A stretch of 60,000 nt of DNA. Source: Adiantum capillus-veneris. Taxonomy: Eukaryota > Streptophyta > Polypodiopsida > Polypodiales > Pteridaceae. Under the pieces are notes generated by a model, which was not told the DNA's origin, ran no database searches, and saw only the letters and a program-made list of their open reading frames with translations. The stretch covers positions 95,397,840 through 95,457,839 of the forward strand of contig CM043971.1 in assembly GCA_014529385.2 (NCBI GenBank), written 5' to 3'. Shown here piece after piece: positions 35,501-45,136 of the stretch (positions are counted from its first letter, which is position 1; the number at the start of each line of letters is the position of its first letter). The position numbers and the translations under genes were made by a program.

Positions 35501-37717
35501 ATACTACGGCCCTTTCCAGATTACTGAAAAGATAAATGAAGTCTCCTTCCGACTGAAACTGCCAGATACTTGGAGGATTCACAATGCATTTCATGTGAAT
35601 CTCTTGAAACCTTTTAAAGGTGATGTGCCTGATGATGGGCAGCCTGATGAGCAACCCGAAGTGGAAGAAAACGAGGAGATCCTTGTTCCTGAACAGATTT
35701 TGGCACATAAGGATACGAAGAATAAGGGTAAAGTTCGAAGGCGGTTCTTGGTTAAGTTCAAGAATTATCCTGCACTTGATGCGAAGTGGATGGAGGAGGA
35801 GGACCTAGCATATACTCCTCAGATTGTGAAACTTTACCTCGATGCTTTTGGTTTAGCATAGTCTACTCCAAATGGAACCCAGAATTCAGCTTGGCTGAAG
35901 ATCTGGTGCAGTGGGATGCACAAGAGGGGAGTTACTCCACTCCTTTGTCAACAGATGCCTCGATTTTGATACTAAAGTCACTGATGTCTCTTTGAGCTTC
36001 AGGGATACTGAGAGCTGACAATATTCTGCTGGATGACTTTATGAAATGGAATTCCTGATTATGATACTGATTTGTTCTTGACTTCTTGTGAGTGCAGGAA
36101 CTGGTAGACGAAATGACTGCAGCATTTTGGTCTACTTGATCTCGAATAGACATGGTTGCAATAGGGGTTAGTCAATCGGACATCGATGAGGTCCCGATTG
36201 GACCTAGATGTGATTGCTAGCTACATTGCCGATAAATCATGGTCTAAGATCCGAATGAATGTTGAATGTCATGTGATGTCGTGTGATGTGACTGTCGATT
36301 TTGTACATGTGCTAGATGTGTGTTCCTAGTACGTAGGTACTAACAGTCAGTGTCTGCTAAGACGGTTTATGGCTTTTGTCGGTTTTGCAGGCGTAATCGC
36401 GGTCGATTACAATGCTTTCAAGAGGGGGGTATGTCACAAAGTGATGACGTGGCGGACAGCAGAAACCCTAATTTTTGCCAGTAATCCTAAAAATCCTGCA
36501 AACCCTAATTTTTGCCAAAAACCCTAAATTCCGAAAATCGCGGAGGCGGATTATTAATTTTTTTTTTTTGGAAAATGATGAGCGACGCGAATTTTGCTTT
36601 TGCTTTTTAAAAAAAAAAAAAAGAGAAAAGACTCTCTAAGAGAGAGAGAACTGATGCTTTTGATTTTAACAGCTTTTGGGGCTCTGCTTTTGGGCATCCC
36701 TTGTAACCTTTAAATTAGTGGTGAGGGCCTCACTTCTCAGAGCATCTGGACGCAGAGTCTGAGAGTGAAACCCTAACCGCTCTCTTGTACTTTGATGATT
36801 GATTAATACAAAAAGAAATACCGAAAGGGGCGCCAGTCTTTGGGGCCAATATCTCTAGGCACGGAACTCCGCCGGGCCAGTGCAAATCTATTGTGATCTA
36901 TGAATTGTTTTGAAGTGGTTATTTGGTGCTGTCGCGGTTGATTCTTGACTTGGAGTGTCCAAGTCTGTTACAGAATATGTCACAAAGTGATGACGTGGCA
37001 TGACCAATTGAGAGAGAAATGACCGAGTGGACAAGAGAAACCAAACCGACCAACTTAAAGAACTTTTGAGCACCGGCCGTGTTAGGTGCAGCGGAATGAA
37101 TGTTTGCGCTTTGCTCAAGATGAGTGCTCCATAATGTGCTCAAGGTTCCTTATCCTTCTTATGGAAGGGAGAGCCTTCCGTTCTTAATGAGAGAGTGCTA
37201 TGATCACGAACAAAGTGAGTGGACACTGTGCGTGCAAGTGAATGAGACTGAAAGATAGAGAGAGAAGAGAGATACGACACCAGAGACGTTGTAAAACCCT
37301 CCTCTGAAGGTCCCACTCTCGTCGGCAAGAGTGGTCTACTTATGATTGCACAAAGTGGTACAATGCGGATGCATGTGATTGATGCAAGTCTAGGCTATGT
37401 CGGCGATGATGACGGGAATGGCGAAGCCGACTAAGGGCTGAAATCTGCTGTCCAAAAACGCTATGAGCTGAAATCTGGCCTTGCCGAAAACGCTAAGGAA
37501 AACGCTGATTTTGCAGGTCTTTAGGGCTGAAAATCTGCATCTAGTGTAGGGCTGAAACTGATGGTCCTTTCGGGCTGAATCTGCTACTCTCTTAGGGCTG
37601 AATCTGCAGGTGCTTTATGGCTGAAAAACGTTGCATGGCTGAGGTTGTACCTGCTGAAAACTGCAATCGCAAGAGTCTCCAAAAACGCTAGGGCTGCAGG
37701 TCTTCAAACGCTAGATC

Positions 37718-37761
<44 letters not shown>

Positions 37762-40700
37762 GATGATAGGTTGTACCTGCTGAAAACTGCAATCGCAAGA
37801 GTCTCCAAAAACGCTAGGGCTGCAGGTCTTCAAACGCTAGATCTTGGGGGGGGGGGGGGGGGGAGGGGGGGGCGATGATAGCCTCATGCAAAAACGCCAA
37901 GGACTGGGACTTGCTTGGCGATGGTGCTTGATGAAGAAAACGCTAGATGCTGAGTCTTGCTAGGAGGGGTGACCACCAAGTTCTTGCTTGAGAAGTTGCC
38001 TGCTGAGCTTGGCTCTTGTTGCCTCTTCTACCATTTAGTGCTAACTTGGGTTTGCTTATATATTAACTTACCCGATTTGCCCTACCTACTTTCCAACAAA
38101 AGTCACTTAAAAATAATAAGTGATAAATGCCAAAAATAGGTAAAATAGGCTAAATGCATTGGAAAATTCCCCTGATTGATTCTGATGGATTCTGATGGGA
38201 ATGCTTATGATCATGTTGTGTGCAACCAGAGGATATGCATCTACACTAAGTGACTGGGCATGCATGGTCTTCGGATAGACTCACAAAAGTGCGAGATCAC
38301 TTCCAATCTAGACTGATTGGACTGACGGAACCCTTGTTATCGAAGTAGCTTGTCCACGGATACATAGGGTTGGATGTGTCATGTGACAAGCCGTGGGGCC
38401 TAAAACCCTAAAAACCCAAAGCTTGAGGCTCGAGGTTGATTTCAATAAAATGCGTTGACATGTTGACGCGGGCAAGTAGTACGGATGATGACGTAGCAAT
38501 ATCGTACATATTTTTTGCGTTTTATGCTACTGGTGCCATGTAGGCCTGTGGGCCGGCTCTACGAATTTTTGCAAATTATGTTGGTTGCTTTTGGAGTCTC
38601 ATGCCCTAGCTTTTGGGAGCATATGCTTTTGGGGTTTAGTTCTTTTGAGAGAATTGCTTTTGGGGTTCTGCTATTAGGCAACCCTTGGATTGTTTATAAG
38701 GAGCCCTTGGTGCCTTACTCTAGAGAGCATCCGGATGCAGAGTCTGAGAGCAGAGGACCCTCGGGAGTTGTATTTTGCTATGAGCAATACTCAGAAAGGG
38801 GATAAGTTGGCAGCCTTGTGTGATCGATCTCGTCAATGCAAATCTCGGCCCTCGCCCCCCTGCAATCAAGACCTGGCTGTGAACAATAGTGTACAAAGCA
38901 AAAACACCTCAAATCCAGGTCGTAGAAACACCCATCCTCAGCATGGTACCTTCAAGAAAGCTCCAATCTACATAATCGTACGCTTTCTCAAAGTAAAGAT
39001 AGCTATTTAGGGGGATCGACCTACACTTTAGCTTGCCACAAAGCTCATCCCTATGGAGTGTGAAAGCGCGAAGTAGAAGGTACCTGTAGGTGCGTGTAGC
39101 GATGTAGTGGAGGATTGGGGCAAGAAGTAGGAGGCGGAGTGCAGCAGAGAGAAAGCGCTAGGGATCGAAGGAGGGAGAGAGAGAGCCGCAATCTAGATAC
39201 TAGTTGAAAGTGCAAAGTAGAAGGTACCGGTAGGTGCGCGTCGCGATGTAGTGCAGGATTGGGGCAAGAAGCAGGAGGCGGAGTGCAGCATTGAGGAAGC
39301 GCTAGGGATCGAAGGAGGGAGAGAGAGAGAGAGCTCACGTTTTTGGGGAAATCTCAATAAGTGAGTTTTGGGTTTTCCCACTTTTATTATAAGTGACTTT
39401 AAAAAAATGTGTCCATGTTCAATGTGAACCTGGACCAATGTTGCCAAGAAACGCGTTTCTTCACTCATGAAACGTACGAAACGTTTCTCTATGAGTTTGG
39501 ACGTTTCAAAGGTAAAGTCAAGGCTCATGTTACATGTAAACCTTGAAGTCTCTTGTTCTTTGTTTCGGTCATGAAATCTTCAATGTCATGAATGTAGCTT
39601 CTGTCTTGCTTCTAATGATGAAAGTTAGTCCTATTCTCCCTCTTTTTCATGTCTAATTGTAAGGTGATGCTTAAAACATAGATCTCAGCTTATACCACTT
39701 AAACTTACGTACATTTCTTTACTTTGCACGAAACTTCTGTTTTGGCGTTTCTTTCTCTGACGAAACGGTTTTGAAACTTCTGAAACTCGTTTCAAACGAA
39801 ACGTTTCGAAACTCCGTGGCAACTATGACCTGGACACAATATAAAAATGTACAAAAAGGGGTTATTTAGGCCTTTAACCTAACAACCTCCCACTTAAAGG
39901 CATAAATGACGCCTTTAAGTTAACCAACTCCCACCAGCTGTATGCAATGCTCATGTTGAGCCTTAGCAAGGCTCTTGGTGAGAACATCTGCAGGGTTATC
40001 CTGTGTATGGATCTTAGTGAAGGTGACTAAACCATCCTCCAATACTTGACGTATGAAGCATAGTTACCCGGAACGCGGAACGGGAACGGCGACGGGATCC
40101 CCGCGGAACGGGGGAACGGCTAGGGGTCCGGAACGGGAGCGGCGCGGAACGGGAGGTATAAAAAACACCCAAATAGTGCATTTTTTAGCTCCTTGTGTTT
40201 AAATACAAGGAGTATTAGAGTGCTTTGACTCTAATACTCACAAAAAACTCGTTTTGAAGACCATTCAACCTTGCTATGACTAGATGATGAGAGAGAGAGA
40301 GAGAGAGGGAGAGGGAGAGGGAGAGATTTGAGAGAGTGGGAGGGAGAGGAAGAGAGCTTGAAGGCTTGAACCCTTGAGCCTTGAGAAGGATTAGCTTGTG
40401 GAGAGAAAGGGGGAGGGGGGTACATTTTATGAGTCCTTGAGGCCTTGCACACTTCAAAAAGAAGCCCAAACATTTACTTCAATTTTTTCATTTTTTGCCA
40501 AATTTGTTTATAGCCATTGGCTGTTCCAGGGGCATTTCGGAACGTTCCGGAACGGCCGTTCCGGTTTGCACTGGCCACTCGGAACGTCAGACGTTCCGGG
40601 ACGTTTCGGAACGTTCGGGAAGGGAACTGCCTCCCGGAACGCCGGAACGGGGGCTAGGGGGCGTTCCCCGGTAACTATGGTATGAAGTGGTACCGCACAT

Positions 40701-43700
40701 CTATGTGTTTGGTACGTGCATGAAACATGGCTTTTTTGGCTAAATAGACAACACTCTGGCTATCACAACCCAACACGGGTGTATGAGCAGGCATGCCAAG
40801 TTCTTTTGCAAGTCTGCCCAACCAAATGGCCTCCTTTGAAGCCTCTGTGGCTGAAATATATTTAGCTTCAGTAGTATTCAATGCCACAATTTTTTGCAAC
40901 CTAGAACACCAAGAGATTGCACCACTAGCAATGGCAAATACATATCCATTGGTAGATTTCTTGGTATCCGTGTCACTTGCCATGTCTGCATCACAATATC
41001 CTTGCAACTTTAAGTCACTTTTTCCATAACAAATACACTTTGATTGTGTACCTTTTAAATATCTCAAAATGCATTTGACAGCTTCCCAATGCGCTTTGCC
41101 AGGATTCGACATGTATCGACTAACAACTCCCAGTGCATAAGCAATGTCGGGATGAGTGGCAACCATAGCATACATAAGAGAACCACAAGCTGATGCATAT
41201 GGGATTCCCTTCATTGCTTTCAATGCCACCTCATCCTTTGGGCAATCTGCTTTGCTAAGCTTAGTGTATGGAGGTAAAGGTACTCCAAGAGGCTTAACAC
41301 CAGCCATATTAAACCTGTCAAGTAGTACTTTTGCGATATACCTTTCTTGAGATAAATACAACAATTTCAGCTTTCTATCTCTTTTAATACGCATGCCCAA
41401 AATATGCTCTGCATCACCCAAATCCTTCATAGCAAATGCCGAATTTAGCTTACGTTTAAGAGCATCAAGACTATTCTTATGTTTCCCGGGAAGCAACATG
41501 TCATGAACATAGAGAACAAGAATGATGGGACTACCATCTTCATCCCTTTTCGTATACAAACAATGATCTGCATGGCTGCGTTTAAAGCCTTGAGACATCA
41601 TAAAAGTGTCAAACTTCTTATACCACTGCCGTGATGATTGTTTCAAACCATACAGAGCCCTTTTCAGTGTGCATACAAGTTCCTCGTGTGTAGGAACTAC
41701 AAAACCTTTAGGTTGTTTCATATATATGTCCTCTTCAATGTCACCATGCAAAAACGTTGTCTTTACATCCATTTGATTCAATTCCAAATCAAGCACCGCA
41801 ACGAGAGCAAAAAGGACACGTAAAGTCGTAAACTTTACAACAGGAGAAAAGATTTCTTGAAAATCAATTCCATCTTTCTGTGCATATCCTTTTGCAACCA
41901 ATCTTGCCTTGGTACTTTGGTTTTTCATCCACAATCTTAATCTTGTACACCCATTTGTTAGGAAGAGCCTTTCTTCCTTTAGGCAATGGCACAAGATCCC
42001 AAGTGTCATTTGCATACAAGGATTTCATTTCCTCTTGCATTGCAAGCTCCCACTTACTGCTTGACGTACATGATTTGGCCTCTTTATATGTAAGAGGTTC
42101 ACCCTCATCTATCAACATTACATAACCCAAAGAGGGATTAAATCTCTGCGGTTGCCTTCTCAAACGAGTTGACTTGCGTACCCAATGATCTACATTCTCA
42201 GGCAACGGTTCTACATCATAAGGCAACTCATTTTCAGCTCTATCATGCTGTTGAAAATAATTTTCAGCCAATTCAGGTGGCTGTCGTCCATCCTCATTAG
42301 GAGCATCAAAATCATGTCCTACCTCTTCTGTCTCAAGGTTAACCGGCTGATTATCAATTTCAGCTTGCGGTAATGCATCATGAGGCTCTTTTTCAACATC
42401 AATGGGTGGCACGAAAGGTTGAAATCTGACTGTTTTCTTGTCAGCATCAGATTTTGTAGCATTCTTAAGCAATTTTGCCTCATTGAACACTACATCTCGG
42501 TTGCGTATTACCTTTCTAAATTGTGGTAACCACACTCTATAGCCCATTTCACCTTCTTTCCCATAACCTAGGAAGACTCCTTTAATGGACTTTATATCAA
42601 GCTTTGTTCTCAAGTCATTGCGTACATGAACAAAAGCTTCGCAACCAATTACTCTCAAATGTGATGAGCGTGCGGCGGTGTGTGCAAGTGATAGAGCACG
42701 CGAGGAAGTGCAGTGTGTGTGCAGAGAGGGGTGGCGAAGGCCAGCAGGAGAGGAAGCGTTAGCAAAACGAAGAGGGAGAGAGAGAGAGCTCACGTTTTTG
42801 GTGAAAACTCGCTTAAGGGAGTTTTGGGTTTTCCCACTTTTATTATAAGTGACCTTTAAAAAATGTGTCCAGGTTCAATATGAACTTGGGCTACGTGACT
42901 CCCACCATCTCTATGCATAGACGATGTTGTGCTTTGGATAAGCACTTAGTGAGAGCATCAGCTGGATTTTGTGATGTATGGACCTTAACCAATGTAATAA
43001 GGCCATCCTCAAGCACTTCTCGTATGAAGTGATACCGCACATCAATATGCTTTGTGCGTGCATGAAACATGGCATTCTTTGCCAGACATATGGCACTCTG
43101 GCTATCACAACCAAGCATAGGTGCCTTGGCAGGCAAACCAAACTCACTGCATAGGCGTGCTAACCAAATAGCTTCTTTGGAAGCCTCAGTGGCTGAAATA
43201 TATTCAGCTGCCCCAAGGTCTTTCATTGAAAACGCAGATTTCAGCTGCCCTTTAAGAGCATCTACAGTGCTTCTTTTCTTTGCAGCTATCAACATATCGT
43301 CTACATAGAGCACAAGAATGATAGGGCTGCCATCCTCATCACATTATACAAACAATGGTATGCATGGCTTCTTTTGTAACCATGTTTAAGCATGAAGCGA
43401 TCAAACTTCTTGTACCACTGTCTACATGATTGTTTCAGCCCATACAAGCTTCTATTGAGCATACATACCAAATGTTCCTTGCCAGGGATAACAAAACCCT
43501 CGGGTTGCTTCATGTAAAGCTCTTCTTCCACATCACCATGCAAGAAAGCGGTATGTACATCCATTTGGTCCATTTCCAAGTCAAGAGCAGCCACTATGGC
43601 AAACAGTACACGCAAAGTGGTCATCTTTACAACAGGAGAGAACACTTCCTGAAAGTCTATGCCCTTGGTTTGAACATACCCCTTTGCCACAAGCCTTGCT

Positions 43701-44090
43701 TTATACTTGGGTTTTGCATCAACAATTTTGATTTTATACACCCATTTGTTAGGAATAGCCTTCCTTCCTTAAATCCCAAGTATGATTAGCATGCAAAGCT
43801 TTAATCTCTTCCTACATAGCAAACTCCCACTTGTCGTTGTGCTCACATGTCTTTGCCTCTTTATACGTAAGAGGCTCTCCCTCATCTGTCAACATAATGT
43901 AAAGATTTGATGGCTCTTTCGCACACGAGCCACAAGAGATCAGAGATATTGCCACAGCTTTCTACAGTGTGTTGCTACATGCAGAGGAGCCTTCAGAGTG
44001 TACTTATTTAAAATTAGTCCCCTTTAATGGGCGCTTAAAATAGTTCCTTTTTGGTTGGTATGCCACATCATCACATTTGTAACATACTAC

Positions 44091-44121
<31 letters not shown>

Positions 44122-44864
44122 AAAAAGAACCTAATCTCCCTCGGTTACGCCTACCAAATGGACAGACTTTTTTTCAATTTATGTCTTATAGCTGCTCCTT
44201 AATTAAGGTCATGGAATGGCTTATTATCCAAATTTCATTCCGGTTTAATGATTACCAGATGAACCTTGCTCATGAGCATCTGCCTTTTTAGGCTTAATTA
44301 TTTCCATACCTACTTTCAAGAATTCACAGATCCAGACCATTTAAATGTGGCATACCAATTGCATGTGCTCATGGGCCCATTGTTTTTTGAAACTTACTCA
44401 AATTGCAAATTTGTAGCTCTGGGCAGAGAGTAATGTGAACATCTGAGGTCTTGGCTCTTGTGAGTTTTTGGACTTTGCTTTAGTTCAATATTTAGTCATA
44501 TTTGTCAATGTATGATTGTTTGCTGATTAGTTGTACCTCTGGTGTCGAAAGGCAATTGAGTCCTCGACAGAGTTTCTGAATTAATGGCAAGAATGGCTCA
44601 AAGTATGCTGGTTATGAATTCTAAGCTGGACACTGTTGCTGCATATTTATGCATAAATGATACAATTCAGTGCTCGAAAAAAACCTAGGTTTATAGAATT
44701 TTTTAATAGAAATTTAGTGTGAAAGCCTTCAAATTTTAGTGTGAAAACCTACAATTTTTTATAGAAATTTAGTGTGAAAGCCTTCAAATATGTACTGAAT
44801 GTACCATTAAATTTGTGTGTAGGTTTTCCAAAATTTTAGAAAAAAGTTTGTTTTAAGCACTTCT

Positions 44865-44917
<53 letters not shown>

Positions 44918-45098
44918 CACTATACATTGTACACCACATGCACCACCCTACCACACCCTCTTGCATAGTATAGGCTCATTTCAGTTTGTACCCTTTTTTT
45001 ATTTTCCGATGCCTAGAGCATCAACACATGTATATGATATTGTCTCATAGGTCGAGTTCGGCCTTTCGAAGACGTTAATAAAGCTTTCTTTCTTTCTT

Positions 45099-45136
<38 letters not shown>

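Larger units (their letters stand above)
34020..36972 (+). mobile_element. Rearranged, internally deleted chromovirus
   Basis: Plus-strand copy of the same family as 16732-23385. The left part is a partial LTR followed by inverted LTR pieces (34020-34919). The middle has integrase C-terminus and chromodomain (35210-35861). The right is a complete 3' LTR (36432-36972) preceded by polypurine tract AAGAGGGGGGTA. The flanks carry GAATA at 34015-34019 and 36973-36977, a likely target duplication. gag, protease, RT, RNase H and the integrase core are deleted. Confidence 0.85.
36978..38757 (+). repeat. Older, diverged LTR split by a solo LTR
   Basis: 36978-37079 begins TGTCACAAAGTGATGACGTG like the chromovirus LTRs, then diverges. 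38394-38757 resembles the LTR middle (GCTTTTGGGGTTCTGCT, CATCCGGATGCAGAGTCTGAGAG). The solo LTR 37080-38388 lies between them. The far end is lost where LINE RT sequence begins. Confidence 0.6.
39061..42668 (-). mobile_element. Partial Ty1/copia element A with two inserted DNA transposons
   Basis: Minus strand. 3' LTR about 39061-39884, ending (plus strand) CTTTAACCTAACA next to the polypurine tract (AAGTGGGAGG on the minus strand). Internal text covers the integrase C-terminus, RT and RNase H up to 42668, where LTR-like sequence of the next copia begins. gag, protease and the integrase core are absent. Two short transposons, 39436-39827 in the LTR and 40059-40679 in RNase H, carry perfect 8-bp target duplications. 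Confidence 0.85.
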
